DNA of 64,000 bases from Clostridia bacterium. GTDB lineage: Bacteria > Bacillota > Clostridia > TANB77 > CAG-508. The notes beneath the pieces are model-generated. The model was not told the origin of the DNA. It worked only from the letters and a program-made list of their open reading frames with translations, and searched no databases. How positions within the stretch are numbered: position 1 is the first letter of the stretch; each line of letters opens with the position of its first letter. Positions 16,679 to 25,971 of the stretch are shown here, one piece after another. A program made the position numbers and the translations under genes. The stretch spans positions 1 to 64,000 of the forward strand of contig JAGBJN010000007.1 of assembly GCA_017934475.1 (NCBI GenBank), in the 5' to 3' direction.

Positions 16679-17038
16679 ATGGAAAATAAAAGAATATTAA
16701 GGTTAAAGAGTAAAATATATATTTTAATTATAGTAACTTTTTTAGGTTGTGCATTATTTGTTTTATCAGGCTGTTCTAGTATTAAATATGAAACTGATAG
16801 AGACAAGATTATACAATCACCTGATAATAGCTATTCAATAACTATTAGATATGACTATGTAAGTCGACCAGATATTTATAAAGATGGTAAAATAATATTT
16901 AAATATGATGGAAGCGGATTTATGGAAAATGTAGATTGGGATGTAGAGTGGTTATCAGAAAAAGATATATTATTATATATTAAATCACCACAAAAAGAAA
17001 AATATAATAAAGAAAAGTATTATATTACTATTAATTAA
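16679..17038 (+). CDS. Small lipoprotein
   Basis: 119 residues. The basic N-terminus and hydrophobic stretch (residues 14-31) end in the lipobox LSGC, so Cys32 would be lipidated and the protein anchored outside the membrane. The mature part (SPDNSYSITIRYDYVSRPDIYKDGKIIFKYDG, then VDWDVEWLSEKDILLYI) resembles the DUF5412 type as I recall it. Function unknown. It has its own promoter directly upstream. Confidence 0.75.
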   Translation: MENKRILRLKSKIYILIIVTFLGCALFVLSGCSSIKYETDRDKIIQSPDNSYSITIRYDYVSRPDIYKDGKIIFKYDGSGFMENVDWDVEWLSEKDILLYIKSPQKEKYNKEKYYITIN

Positions 17039-17101
17039 TGGATGTGGCTAACCAAATAAGTAACTATTTTTAGAAAATATTAAATAGAAAGAAGAAATAT
17101 A

Positions 17102-17659
17102 ATGATAGATGTTATTGAAATAACTATAGAAGAATTTGAAAATGATATTTATGATAAATATATAGAATTATTTCCTGAAGAAGAACAAAGAGAATGGAAT
17201 AAAATTGTCAAAACATCCAAAAAGGGAATAGAAAAGTTCTATAAAATTATCTACGAAAACAAGACTATTGGATTTTTCTTACTTGAAAAAATAAATGATG
17301 ATTATCCTTTTTACATAGACTATTTTTCTATTTATAGGGAATACCAAAATCAAGGATATGGAACTAAAGCTATAAAAGTTTTATTAAGTAAAATTATAAA
17401 TAAAAAGGGATTAATTGCTGAAATAGAAACAGAAAGTAAAGATAATCCTATTACTATTAAAAGATTCGAATTTTATAAAAGATTAGGATTTAAAAAAATT
17501 AAATCAGAATATTTATTATATAATGTTTATTTCACACCAATATTATATAATGATTATAAAGAAATAAATAAAGAAAAATATGACAAAATATTTTTTGATT
17601 ATTATGCAATCAATTGTGGGGAAAATGAAGTAAAGCGACATTGTAAAATTATAAAATAA
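17102..17659 (+). CDS. GNAT family acetyltransferase
   Basis: 185 residues. Motif A is YREYQNQGYGTKAIKVLL and motif B is RFEFYKRLGFKKI; the strand PFYIDYFSI leads into motif A. The C-terminal 45 residues are an extension with no motif that I recognise. The acceptor is unknown. Ribosome binding site GAAAGAAG is weak. Confidence 0.82.
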   Translation: MIDVIEITIEEFENDIYDKYIELFPEEEQREWNKIVKTSKKGIEKFYKIIYENKTIGFFLLEKINDDYPFYIDYFSIYREYQNQGYGTKAIKVLLSKIINKKGLIAEIETESKDNPITIKRFEFYKRLGFKKIKSEYLLYNVYFTPILYNDYKEINKEKYDKIFFDYYAINCGENEVKRHCKIIK

Positions 17660-17737
17660 AACAAATATAAATTATGATAAGTATTTATAAAAAAGATTTA
17701 AGATTATTAATAAACCGAAATAAATAGGAGAAAAAAT

Positions 17738-20155
17738 ATGGAAGATAAAAAAGTATATAAATATGATGCATTTATAAGTTATAGACATTGTAAATTAGAT
17801 AAATTTGTTGCAGAGAATTTACATAGAATTTTAGAGACTTATGAATTGCCTAAAAATATTAAAGAAAAATTAAATATAAAATCAAAAACAATAAGAAGAG
17901 TTTTTAGAGACCAAGAAGAACTACCTTTATCAAGTAATTTAGAAGATCCAATTATAAGTGCTCTAGAAGATTCAAAATATCTTATTGTTGTTTGTTCTCC
18001 AAGATTAAAAGACTCTTTATGGTGTAAAAAGGAGATAGAAACATTTAAAAAATTAAGAGGAAGAAAAAACATATTTTGTGTTCTAATTGAAGGTGAGCCA
18101 GAAGACTCTTTCCCAGAAGAAGTACTTTTTGATGAACAAGAAGTAACTCTAGAAAATGGAGAGAAAGCAGTAGAAAGAATAGAAGTAGAACCATTAGCAG
18201 CTGATGTAAGAGGTGAAACTGAAAAAGAAGTTCTTAAAAAAATTAAAGAAGAAAAGCTAAGATTAATAGCACCAATGTATGGACTAGATTATGATGACTT
18301 AAGACAAAGACACAAATTAAGAAGACAAAAAAGAATATTAAATATTTCAATTATTACTGCAATAGCATGTTCTATTTTTGCTATATATTCTTTAATAATG
18401 CTTATCAAAATAAATAGCCAACAAGATATATTAAAACATCATCAAGCATTAACACTTGCTTCTAAAGCAAATGAATATATAAAAGAAGATAATAGATATG
18501 AAGCAGTAAAAAATGCGTACCAAGCACTTGTGGAATTTGAAGGAGTTAAAATGCCTTATACTCCAGAAGCGGAATATGCTTTATCAGAAAGTTTAGGAAT
18601 ATATGATATAGGTGCTTCATATAAAGCTGTATCACAAATAAATACCAAAGGAGTTGTTGATTTTGTAAAATCAAGTCCAAATGGTAAATATGCAGCAGTA
18701 TATGATGAATCAGAGGAAATAACATTATTTGATACAAATACATTAAATATTATTTTAAAATATAATATAAATAATACGTATACAAATGATAAAATGTTTG
18801 GATTTGTAGGTAATGATATATTTGCCTTTATTAATAAAGATAAAAATATAAGTTTAGTTAAAACTGAAACAGGAGAACTATATACAGAGATAAATAATGA
18901 AGGAAGAGGCTTTATTTCATTAAGATGTAGTACAAATGGAGAATATTTAGCATATACAGATTATGAAAAAGTTTATATTTATGATGTTAAAGAAAATAAG
19001 CAAATAGGTAGTATATCTGAAGAGGACAATTTCTTAAAAGATATATATTTTTCAGAAGATTGTAATTATGTGTTTGCTGCAACACTAAAAGAAAATTATG
19101 ATATATATAAAGAAGATAGCATAACTATACATGTTATTGATGCAAAAGAAGGAAAAGAAATAAATAGTATTGATTTAACAGCAAGTGCCTTTTCAGGGGT
19201 AGTAACTAAAGATAATAATGCATACATCCTATTAAATAACAGAGTTGATACAGATGTAAGTATTGTTGTACTATCATATGACTATATTAATGGAAATATT
19301 AATTGGACAAAGATTATTGAAAAGTCTTGGGGAAAGTTTATAACAAGATCATATGCTGAAAGCACAAATAATATTGCAATAGTAAACCAAGACAATGTAA
19401 ATATATTAAATGCTGATAATGGAGAAATAGAAACTACATTTAACACAAGTAGTGAAATTTTGACTATATATACATTTACAACTAGTGACTTATATATAAC
19501 AGTATCAAGTGATGGATCTGTAGATTACATGGATGTAGAAAATAAAAATACTATTGAATATGATGGAAAATATGAGCTTAATTTAAATGAATATATAGAT
19601 GTAGAAAAAACAGAAAATGGATTAATATTATTACCATATAATGAAAATAGATTAATAATATATGATGAAAAAGCTAATAAAGATGCAAAATTAGAAGATA
19701 TAAGTCTTGATTATCCAAAAAAAGATAATGTTTCAGTTACAGAACAAAAACAGTTAATTGAAGATTATGATATTATAAATAAAAATTTAATTAGTAATAT
19801 TATTTATGATCAAGATAAGAAATTAATATTTGTAAATTATAAAAATGAAGATATTGCAATATATAATGTTGAAACAAAAGAACTAATAAAATTATTAAAC
19901 AATGTAGGAAAGATAAATCATTATTTTGGTAAAGACAAAAATGATAGAATTTATATAGGAGATATATCAGATACATATATTCTAGATAAAGATTTCAATA
20001 AAGTTGGACATATAAAAAGTTTAAGAAAGTTAGAACAAGATAAAGTTATAATTGCAAATAATAGTAAATTTTATTCTTTAAAGATATATAATCTAAATGA
20101 ACTATTAAATGAGGCAAAAGAACTAATTAATAACAAAAATAATGATAATAACTAA
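17738..20155 (+). CDS. TIR domain - transmembrane - beta-propeller protein
   Basis: 805 residues. TIR box 1 is YKYDAFISYRH (residues 8-18); LPLSSNLEDPIISALEDSKYLIVVCS follows, and SLWCKKEIETF carries the Trp-Cys-x-x-Glu that includes the putative catalytic Glu of NAD-cleaving TIR domains. A basic linker (RRQKRILN) precedes one membrane helix at about 204-224. A helical stretch (ALTLASKANEYIKEDNRYEAVKNAYQAL in part) leads into about 500 residues of WD40/PQQ-like repeats (SSPNGKYAAVYDES, CSTNGEYLAYTDYE). The TIR should be cytoplasmic and the propeller outside. Possible sensor or defence protein; no partner gene is evident. Confidence 0.8.
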   Translation: MEDKKVYKYDAFISYRHCKLDKFVAENLHRILETYELPKNIKEKLNIKSKTIRRVFRDQEELPLSSNLEDPIISALEDSKYLIVVCSPRLKDSLWCKKEIETFKKLRGRKNIFCVLIEGEPEDSFPEEVLFDEQEVTLENGEKAVERIEVEPLAADVRGETEKEVLKKIKEEKLRLIAPMYGLDYDDLRQRHKLRRQKRILNISIITAIACSIFAIYSLIMLIKINSQQDILKHHQALTLASKANEYIKEDNRYEAVKNAYQALVEFEGVKMPYTPEAEYALSESLGIYDIGASYKAVSQINTKGVVDFVKSSPNGKYAAVYDESEEITLFDTNTLNIILKYNINNTYTNDKMFGFVGNDIFAFINKDKNISLVKTETGELYTEINNEGRGFISLRCSTNGEYLAYTDYEKVYIYDVKENKQIGSISEEDNFLKDIYFSEDCNYVFAATLKENYDIYKEDSITIHVIDAKEGKEINSIDLTASAFSGVVTKDNNAYILLNNRVDTDVSIVVLSYDYINGNINWTKIIEKSWGKFITRSYAESTNNIAIVNQDNVNILNADNGEIETTFNTSSEILTIYTFTTSDLYITVSSDGSVDYMDVENKNTIEYDGKYELNLNEYIDVEKTENGLILLPYNENRLIIYDEKANKDAKLEDISLDYPKKDNVSVTEQKQLIEDYDIINKNLISNIIYDQDKKLIFVNYKNEDIAIYNVETKELIKLLNNVGKINHYFGKDKNDRIYIGDISDTYILDKDFNKVGHIKSLRKLEQDKVIIANNSKFYSLKIYNLNELLNEAKELINNKNNDNN

Positions 20156-20227
20156 AAAGTATCAAAAATAACATAATATTTGAAACTTAGTAATGATAGT
20201 TAAACTTTATAAAAACAGGAGAAATAT

Positions 20228-20293
20228 ATGATAAATGATTTTGATATGCTTATGAAATCATTATCAAATAAAAAAGGAAAAGAAAATGAATAG
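20228..20293 (+). pseudogene. 3' remnant of a rhuM-like gene
   Basis: A short frame, start at ATG 20228, encodes NDFDMLMKSLSNKK, nearly identical to the C-terminus of the RhuM protein encoded at 23833-24825 (SDFDMLMKSLPNKN). The DNA match is almost perfect over about 37 bases (20236-20272 against 24776-24812). This is best explained as the tail of a lost rhuM copy. The NUDIX gene starts inside it at 20286. Confidence 0.7.
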
Positions 20294-20903
20294 TAGGGAA
20301 ATATTAGAAAAAATAAAAGCACTATCAAAAGAAGAAAAAAGAAAACTTAATTATGATAAATTAAAAGAAATAATGGAATATATGACTCCAGATGAAATAA
20401 TAGAATTAAGTAATATAATAGGATATCCAGTATTTACAAGAATGTGTATGGGAGTGTTACAGCATAAATTTGTTTTATTACAAGATGGAGCTGCTGCAAT
20501 AATTATTAATAATGAAGGAAAAATATTATTACAAAGTAGAGCAGATAGAGATTTATGGGGATTGCCAGGTGGGTGTCAGGAACTAGGAGAAAGATTCAAA
20601 GACACAATAATTAGAGAAGTCAAAGAAGAGACAAATTTGGATGTTGAAGAAAAAGATTTGGAACTAATTGATATAGTTTCAGGAAATAGTAGAAGAAATA
20701 GTTATCCAAATGGAGATGTTGTAATTAATAATACAGCATTATATTGTATAAGAAAATATTCTGGAGAATTGAGATGGGATGAAGAATCAAAAGAGATGAA
20801 ATTTTTTGATTTAAATAATTTACCTAAAAATCAAAATGATCCAGATTTAATAGAGATATACATGGAATATGAAAAAAGAAAATCAAAAGATTTTGAAAGA
20901 TAA
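20286..20903 (+). CDS. NUDIX hydrolase with N-terminal helical region
   Basis: 205 residues. A full Nudix box occurs at about 95-118: GGCQELGE, then IIREVKEETNL. The N-terminal 55 residues are helical and charged (ILEKIKALSKEEKRKLNYDKLKEIMEYM), a pattern seen in Bacillota Nudix proteins of about 200 residues. WGLPGG precedes the box. Substrate unknown. Its ribosome binding site AAAGGAAAAG lies inside the rhuM remnant. Confidence 0.85.
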   Translation: MNSREILEKIKALSKEEKRKLNYDKLKEIMEYMTPDEIIELSNIIGYPVFTRMCMGVLQHKFVLLQDGAAAIIINNEGKILLQSRADRDLWGLPGGCQELGERFKDTIIREVKEETNLDVEEKDLELIDIVSGNSRRNSYPNGDVVINNTALYCIRKYSGELRWDEESKEMKFFDLNNLPKNQNDPDLIEIYMEYEKRKSKDFER

Positions 20904-20920
20904 TAACATTAACAGAAAAA

Positions 20921-21060
20921 AAGGAAGTAAGTAATATGGAAGATAAAAAAGAAAAGTTGCCAAGTACAATGATTCAGTGCGATAAACCAATTTATATAAA
21001 CATTAACTCAAACCTTTGAAAACACTGGAATTTTTATGTTGAGATTTTTACATTTTTAAT
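20921..21060 (+). repeat. Cassette-boundary repeat R1
   Basis: Starts with AAGGAAGTAAGTAAT and a 27-codon mini-ORF (20936-21019; starts MEDKKEKL). The middle part (tgcgataaaccaatttata) matches R3. The right arm has the palindrome TCAAACCTTTGA (21008-21019), then aacactgga, and gttgagatttttacattttt, shared with R2 and R3. The left half is the most diverged of the five from the rbgA 5' end. It stands before the ADP-ribosylglycohydrolase gene. Confidence 0.75.
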
Positions 21061-21103
21061 AAAAAATAAAATTAATAGTTAAAAAAATATAGGAGACTAT
21101 AAA

Positions 21104-21895
21104 ATGTGGGGAGCAATAATAGGAGATATAGCGGGGTCAATATATGAGTTTAAACAATTAAAAGAAGTAAAATATATAAAGTGTGATGAAATAATTCCAG
21201 AAAAAGGTTTTTTTAGTGATGATACAATACTTACAGTTGCAATTGCTAATGCTATTGAAACTGATAGAGATTATGAAAAATATCTGAAACTATATGCGAA
21301 AAAATATGAAAACTATAGACCTGATTTTGAACCATATTTTCGAAGTATTTTTTCACCAGGATTTATAAAATGGGTAAATGGGCAAAAAGATGGAAATAGC
21401 ATAGGGAATGGCGCTATGATGAGAATATCACCTGTTGGATATATGTTTGATTCAGAAAAAGAAGTAATCGAAAATGTAATACTTGCAACTAAACCATCAC
21501 ATAATTCAGAAGAAGCAATAGAATGTTCAAAAATCATAGCACTTATAATTTATTATGCGAGACAAGGATGGCCAAAAGATGAAATACTAAAAAAACTTAA
21601 TATTCAGCTACAATATAAGTCTTTTGAAAAATTCAATGTTACTTGTAAGGAAACTATAGATAATTGTTTATATGCATTATTTGCATCTAATAGTTTTGAA
21701 GAAAGTATAAAAAGGGTAATATCTTTTGGAGGAGATACAGATACAAATGCTTGTATAGTTGGTTCAATGGCTGAAGCTATGTATGGAATAAATCCAGTAT
21801 TAATAGAAGAAGTAAAATTTAAAATACCAAAAGAATTTACAGATATAATAGAAAAAGGATATAAAATAAAAAAGATAGAAGATAATGAAAGATAA
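21104..21895 (+). CDS. ADP-ribosylglycohydrolase family protein
   Basis: 263 residues. DraG-type metal-site motifs: MWGAIIGDIAGSIYEF, FFSDDTILTVAI with the S-D-D-T, and FGGDTDTNACIVGSMAEA. GNGAMMRISPVG in the middle is also characteristic. The enzyme removes ADP-ribose from proteins or other targets, possibly countering ADP-ribosylation by toxins or phage enzymes. It is the only gene between R1 and R2. Confidence 0.93.
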   Translation: MWGAIIGDIAGSIYEFKQLKEVKYIKCDEIIPEKGFFSDDTILTVAIANAIETDRDYEKYLKLYAKKYENYRPDFEPYFRSIFSPGFIKWVNGQKDGNSIGNGAMMRISPVGYMFDSEKEVIENVILATKPSHNSEEAIECSKIIALIIYYARQGWPKDEILKKLNIQLQYKSFEKFNVTCKETIDNCLYALFASNSFEESIKRVISFGGDTDTNACIVGSMAEAMYGINPVLIEEVKFKIPKEFTDIIEKGYKIKKIEDNER

Positions 21896-21904
21896 AAGAT
21901 AAAA

Positions 21905-22028
21905 TGAAGTGATATAGATGAACGATAATAAAACTAACATTAACTGGGGTATCGGTATTTAAGAAAACCCTGACTCAATGCATTGAAAATACTTACTTTT
22001 TTATGCTTAGATTTTTACACTTTTTTAT
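21905..22028 (+). repeat. Cassette-boundary repeat R2
   Basis: Starts TGAAGTGATATAGATG and holds a 14-codon mini-ORF (21918-21962), MNDNKTNINWGIGI. The right arm contains the perfect palindrome TCAATGCATTGA (21975-21986), then aaaatactta and agatttttacactttttta. It matches R4 in the segment after the Trp codon (ggggtatcgg). It stands before the HD gene. Confidence 0.8.
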
Positions 22029-22052
22029 AAAAAATAAGAGAAAGAGGAAAAA

Positions 22053-23093
22053 ATGAAATATATAGAAAGAACAAGCAAGTTAATTAAAGATTATTTTAGT
22101 ATATTATCCCAAAACTATCCAGATTGGCTAGATGAATACATTGAAACAGAAAGAATGTTAAAACAGCAATATATAAGTGTTACATGTGGTAAGATTTATT
22201 CAAAATTATTTAATTATAATGATTATAGCTCATTAGATCATTCAATAGCAGTAGCATTAATAATTTGGAATTTTACACATGATAAAAAGCAAACTTTATC
22301 AGGATTATTTCATGATATTGCAACACCTGCATTTAAGCATTGTATAGATTTCTTAAATGGTGATTATATGAACCAAGAATCGACAGAAGAATTGACGAAA
22401 ACATTAATTAAAGATTCAAAAGACATAATGAAATTACTTGAAAGAGATAATATAGAATTAGATGAAGTTTGTGACTATCATATTTATCCAATTGCAGATA
22501 ATGATACACCAATGCTTTCTGCTGATAGATTAGAATATTCATTATCAAATGATTTAATAGTATTTAAAACAAATACACTCGAAGATATTAGAGAAATATA
22601 TAATGATATAGAAGTTCAAACAAATGAAAATGGAATTATAGAATTAGGTTTCAAAACAAAAAAGATAGCAAGACAATTTGTGAAAAATACTTCTAGATTA
22701 TCAGTAGCTTATCGAGATGATGCAACTAGATTTTATATGCAAGCTATTGCTGATATATTAAGAAAAGTAAGTGAAGATGGATTAATAAATAAGATAGATT
22801 TATACGAATTAAAGGAAAGTGAAGTAATAGATATTATAAAAAAATCAAACTATAGTGAAGCGTTTGAAGAATTAATAAATGCAACAAAAGTACATACTTC
22901 AACCGAAGAACCAAAAGATGTTTACTATGTTAAGCATGGCGCAAAAGTAAGATATATAGATCCACTATTTAATGGAAAAAGAATATCTAAAGAATGTAAA
23001 ATTGCACAAAAAATGATAGAAAAAAATTTATCATATAATATGGACAAGTATGTTTTTTTAGATAAAAGCTTAAATATATTAAATGAAAAATAA
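22053..23093 (+). CDS. HD domain protein (dGTPase-like)
   Basis: 346 residues. The HD set is H in SSLDHSIAVAL, HD in LSGLFHDIATPAF, and later D in LSADRLEYSL. The region after residue 190 is helical with no further motif that I recognise. The layout fits nucleotide-hydrolysing HD proteins related to dNTP triphosphohydrolases, which can act in phage defence, but the specificity is a guess. It is the sole gene between R2 and R3, with a good ribosome binding site (AGAGGAAA). Confidence 0.8.
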   Translation: MKYIERTSKLIKDYFSILSQNYPDWLDEYIETERMLKQQYISVTCGKIYSKLFNYNDYSSLDHSIAVALIIWNFTHDKKQTLSGLFHDIATPAFKHCIDFLNGDYMNQESTEELTKTLIKDSKDIMKLLERDNIELDEVCDYHIYPIADNDTPMLSADRLEYSLSNDLIVFKTNTLEDIREIYNDIEVQTNENGIIELGFKTKKIARQFVKNTSRLSVAYRDDATRFYMQAIADILRKVSEDGLINKIDLYELKESEVIDIIKKSNYSEAFEELINATKVHTSTEEPKDVYYVKHGAKVRYIDPLFNGKRISKECKIAQKMIEKNLSYNMDKYVFLDKSLNILNEK

Positions 23094-23098
23094 AGCGT

Positions 23099-23220
23099 AA
23101 GGAAGTGATATAGATGGAGAATAGTACAAACATTAACTGCGAAAAACCAATTTATAGAAACTTTTACTCAAAGCGTTGATAATACTGGATTTTTAATATT
23201 GAGATTTTTACATTTTTTAT
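23099..23220 (+). repeat. Cassette-boundary repeat R3
   Basis: Starts AAGGAAGTGATATAGATGG; the tract gtgatatagatggagaa is almost identical to the sequence just upstream of and at the rbgA start (29354-29371). The mini-ORF (23114-23179) is MENSTNINCEKPIYRNF and on. The right arm holds TCAAAGCGTTGA (23168-23179), aatactgga and attgagatttttacattttt. It stands before a deoxyribosyltransferase-like gene. Confidence 0.82.
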
Positions 23221-23235
23221 AGAAGGAGAAGAATT

Positions 23236-23673
23236 ATGGAAAATAAATATGAATTTTTTATAGCTGGAAGAAATAGAAATAAAGAAAATATATTAAAAAT
23301 ATGTGATTTATTTGATAAATATAATATATCTTATTATTGCTTTTTGAAAAATGAAGATAGTTGGGGATATGGAAATAAAAATCAAACACAAGAAGAAAAG
23401 CAACGAGAATTTGAATCATTAGATTTAAAAAGTGATATTGTATTGAATTTGTTTAATCAAGATTTAGAAGGGGAAAAGAGTTCAAAAAACTTTTTACTAG
23501 TATTACCGGCTGGAAAAGCAGCACATATAGAATCAGGAATAGCATATGGACTAGGAAAAAAATGCTATGCTATTGGAGAATATGAAGCAACAGATACTTT
23601 ATATAATATATTTGAAAAAATTTTTGATAATGAAAATCAATTAGAAGAATTTTTAAAAGAGTATAAAGGATAA
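23236..23673 (+). CDS. Nucleoside 2-deoxyribosyltransferase-like protein
   Basis: 145 residues. The C-terminal segment LLVLPAGKAAHIESGIAYG with the conserved Glu-x-Gly and the following AIGEYE is typical of the deoxyribosyltransferase/TIR-like Rossmann fold, and the N-terminus is a FFIAGRNRN strand-loop. It may act on nucleosides or NAD-like molecules; the activity is unknown. It is the only gene between R3 and R4. Confidence 0.7.
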   Translation: MENKYEFFIAGRNRNKENILKICDLFDKYNISYYCFLKNEDSWGYGNKNQTQEEKQREFESLDLKSDIVLNLFNQDLEGEKSSKNFLLVLPAGKAAHIESGIAYGLGKKCYAIGEYEATDTLYNIFEKIFDNENQLEEFLKEYKG

Positions 23674-23687
23674 GCTTAGATTAGAAT

Positions 23688-23808
23688 AAGGAAGTGATGG
23701 AAATGGAGAATAGTACAAACATTAACTGGGGTATCGGCATTTTAGAAAAACCTAGCTAAAAGTATTGGAAACACACACTTTCTTAAAAATAGATTATTAC
23801 ATATTTAA
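23688..23808 (+). repeat. Cassette-boundary repeat R4
   Basis: Starts AAGGAAGTGATGGAAATGG. The mini-ORF (23703-23759) is MENSTNINWGIGILEKPS, sharing its first 8 residues with R3 and INWGIGI with R2. The right arm (ctaaaagtattggaaacacacac, then agattattacat) is a diverged version of the others. It stands before rhuM. Confidence 0.8.
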
Positions 23809-23832
23809 GAAAAATATAAAAAGGAGGCAGTT

Positions 23833-24825
23833 ATGGATAATAAAAATGAAGTTTTGATTTATGAAGATAAAGATGGTATTACAAAAGTAAATGTAACATT
23901 CACTGATGAAGATATTTGGCTTACACAAAGTCAATTGGCAGAAATATATAAAACATCTCGTGAAAATATTACAATGCATATTTCTAATATTTATAAAGAT
24001 AATGAATTACCTAAAGATTCAACTTGTAAGAAATTCTTACAAGTTCAAAATGAAGGTGCAAGAAGCGTTAAAAGAAATATTGACCACTATAATTTAGATA
24101 TGATAATTGCCTTAGGATATAGAGTTCAATCAGAAATAGCAGTTAGATTTAGAATATGGGCTACTCAAAGATTACACGAATACATACAAAAAGGTTTTAC
24201 AATGGACGATGAAAGATTAAAACAAGGTGGCAATAGATACTTTAAAGAATTACTACAACGAATTAGAGATATTCGTTCAAGTGAAAGAAACTTTTATCAA
24301 CAAGTAACAGATATATATGCAACAAGCATAGATTATGATCCAAGAGCAGATATAACTAAAAAGTTTTTTGCAACAGTTCAAAACAAACTACACTATGCAG
24401 TACATGAACATACAGCAGCAGAATTAATTTATGACAGAGTAGATAATGAAAAAACTTATGTTGGTATGACAAATTTTAAAGGAGATTATGTTACAATAGA
24501 TGATGTAAAAATTGCCAAAAACTATTTATCAGAAATTGAATTACAAAGACTAAATTTACTAGTATCACAATTCTTAGATTTTGCAGAATTACAAGCGTTA
24601 GAACAAAGAACAATGAAAATGCAAGATTGGGTAGAAGAATTAGATAATCAAATATTACTTAATAGAAGAAAAATATTAGAAGGTAATGGTAAAATATCAC
24701 ATGAAGAGGCAATAGCAAAAGCAGAAAAAGAATTTCAAATATATAGAGAAAGAGAAATGAAAGAATTACAAAGTGATTTTGATATGCTTATGAAATCATT
24801 ACCAAATAAAAATGAAAGTGAGTAA
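23833..24825 (+). CDS. RhuM family protein
   Basis: 330 residues. The N-terminal part has the RhuM pattern: VNVTFTDEDIWLTQSQLAEIYKTSRENITMHISNIYKDNEL (helix-turn-helix-like), followed by VQNEGARSVKRNIDHYNLDMIIALGYRVQSEIAVRFRIWAT. The C-terminal part is a helical region with a Fic-regulator/RhuM look (HEHTAAELIYDRVDNEK). RhuM was found in a Salmonella pathogenicity island; members are common on mobile elements and their role is unclear. The tail of a second copy is at 20228. Confidence 0.92.
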   Translation: MDNKNEVLIYEDKDGITKVNVTFTDEDIWLTQSQLAEIYKTSRENITMHISNIYKDNELPKDSTCKKFLQVQNEGARSVKRNIDHYNLDMIIALGYRVQSEIAVRFRIWATQRLHEYIQKGFTMDDERLKQGGNRYFKELLQRIRDIRSSERNFYQQVTDIYATSIDYDPRADITKKFFATVQNKLHYAVHEHTAAELIYDRVDNEKTYVGMTNFKGDYVTIDDVKIAKNYLSEIELQRLNLLVSQFLDFAELQALEQRTMKMQDWVEELDNQILLNRRKILEGNGKISHEEAIAKAEKEFQIYREREMKELQSDFDMLMKSLPNKNESE

Positions 24826-24834
24826 GAAGTTAAT

Positions 24835-25224
24835 ATGAAAAAAATAATAATTGCTGGTTCTGCAAAGTTTTACAAAGAAGCACTAGAATTGAAAAAAGAA
24901 TTAGAAAATATGAACTATAATGTAATAGATTATCCAAGAAATATAAATGCAAACATTGAAGAAGAATATAAACAAGCATATGAAAGATTTTATGATAGTT
25001 TAAATAAAACAGATGATTTAATTTTATTAAATTTAGATAAAAATGGAATAGAAGGTTATATAGGGTATGAATCATTTGCAGAATTAAGTAATTTGGTGGT
25101 AAAGAAAATACAAGAAGATAATAATCATAAAATATATATCTACAAGATGCCAAGTAAAGAAGTTGGATGTTATGATGAAATAAAACATTTCTTAGAACTA
25201 GGATATATTGAAATATTTAAATAA
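24835..25224 (+). CDS. Rossmann-like (deoxyribosyltransferase/TIR-like) small protein
   Basis: 129 residues: KKIIIAGSAKFYKEAL at the start, DDLILLNLDKNGIEGYIGYESFAELSNL in the middle with a Gly-x-x-Ser/Glu arrangement like the deoxyribosyltransferase fold. It follows rhuM by 9 bp in the same R4-R5 interval. Function unknown; it resembles small proteins annotated as nucleoside 2-deoxyribosyltransferase domain-like. Confidence 0.6.
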   Translation: MKKIIIAGSAKFYKEALELKKELENMNYNVIDYPRNINANIEEEYKQAYERFYDSLNKTDDLILLNLDKNGIEGYIGYESFAELSNLVVKKIQEDNNHKIYIYKMPSKEVGCYDEIKHFLELGYIEIFK

Positions 25225-25370
25225 AGGAAGTGATAAAATGGCTAACAAAGATAATAATAAAGAAGGGTTTTCTAAAATGTCGATCAACTGGGATAGTACG
25301 AATTATCTAAACACTTCTGAAAAGTATTAGAAAATCAACATTTTTTGAAAATTTTAATCTTCGTGATTTA
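25224..25370 (+). repeat. Cassette-boundary repeat R5
   Basis: Starts AAGGAAGTGATAAAATGG. The mini-ORF (25238-25330) has 30 codons including KMSINWDSTNY. The right arm (ctgaaaagtattagaaaatcaacatttttt) aligns with R4 (ctaaaagtattggaaacacacacttt). It is the most diverged in the segment after the Trp codon. It opens the longest interval, which ends at rbgA. Confidence 0.65.
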
Positions 25371-25416
25371 ATATAAATTATATAAAATAAATTAGTAATC
25401 GAAAAAAGGAGAAGAA

Positions 25417-25956
25417 ATGGATAATTATATAATAATACATGGTAGTTTTGGATCAAAAGACGGAAATTGGTTTCCATGGCTAAAAAATGAATTAGAAAAA
25501 GATAATAAAGATGTTGTTGTACCACAAATGCCAATTGGAGTAGAAAACCAGAATTTTGAAAATTGGTCCAAAGTGTTAAATGAATTGAATATAAATCATA
25601 ATACTACTATAATTGCACATAGTATAGCGCCAATATTTGTATGCAAGTATTTAATTACAAATAAGATTAAAGTTAAAAAGCTTATATTTGTTTGTGGATT
25701 TAATAATTATTTAGGGATAGACAAAGAATTTGATGCAGTTAATGAACCAATGTTTATAGATAATTTTGAAGATATAAAAGAATATTGTAACGATATTATT
25801 TGCTATTATTCAGATAATGATCCATATGTTAAATTTGAAACAGAAAAAGCATTTGCAGATGCTATTTCAAATAATCAGTATGTAATAAAAAATGGTGGAC
25901 ATATAAATACTGAAAGCGGGTATACAAAATTTGAGGAAATATTGAGAGTACTATAG
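25417..25956 (+). CDS. RBBP9/YdeN family alpha/beta hydrolase
   Basis: 179 residues. The start YIIIHGSFGSKDGNWFPWLKNEL is the RBBP9 pattern. The nucleophile is Ser in IIAHSIAPIFV (family variant of G-x-S-x-G), Asp is in YYSDNDPYVKF and His in NGGHINTESGY. A serine hydrolase with unknown substrate. Ribosome binding site AAAGGAGAAG. Confidence 0.88.
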   Translation: MDNYIIIHGSFGSKDGNWFPWLKNELEKDNKDVVVPQMPIGVENQNFENWSKVLNELNINHNTTIIAHSIAPIFVCKYLITNKIKVKKLIFVCGFNNYLGIDKEFDAVNEPMFIDNFEDIKEYCNDIICYYSDNDPYVKFETEKAFADAISNNQYVIKNGGHINTESGYTKFEEILRVL

Positions 25957-25971
25957 AAGGAGGAGAGGTTA

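Noticed and set aside
20921-25370. Integron attC sites
   Set aside because: I find no consistent RYYYAAC / GTTRRRY pair or long imperfect palindrome in the repeats, and no tyrosine integron integrase is present.
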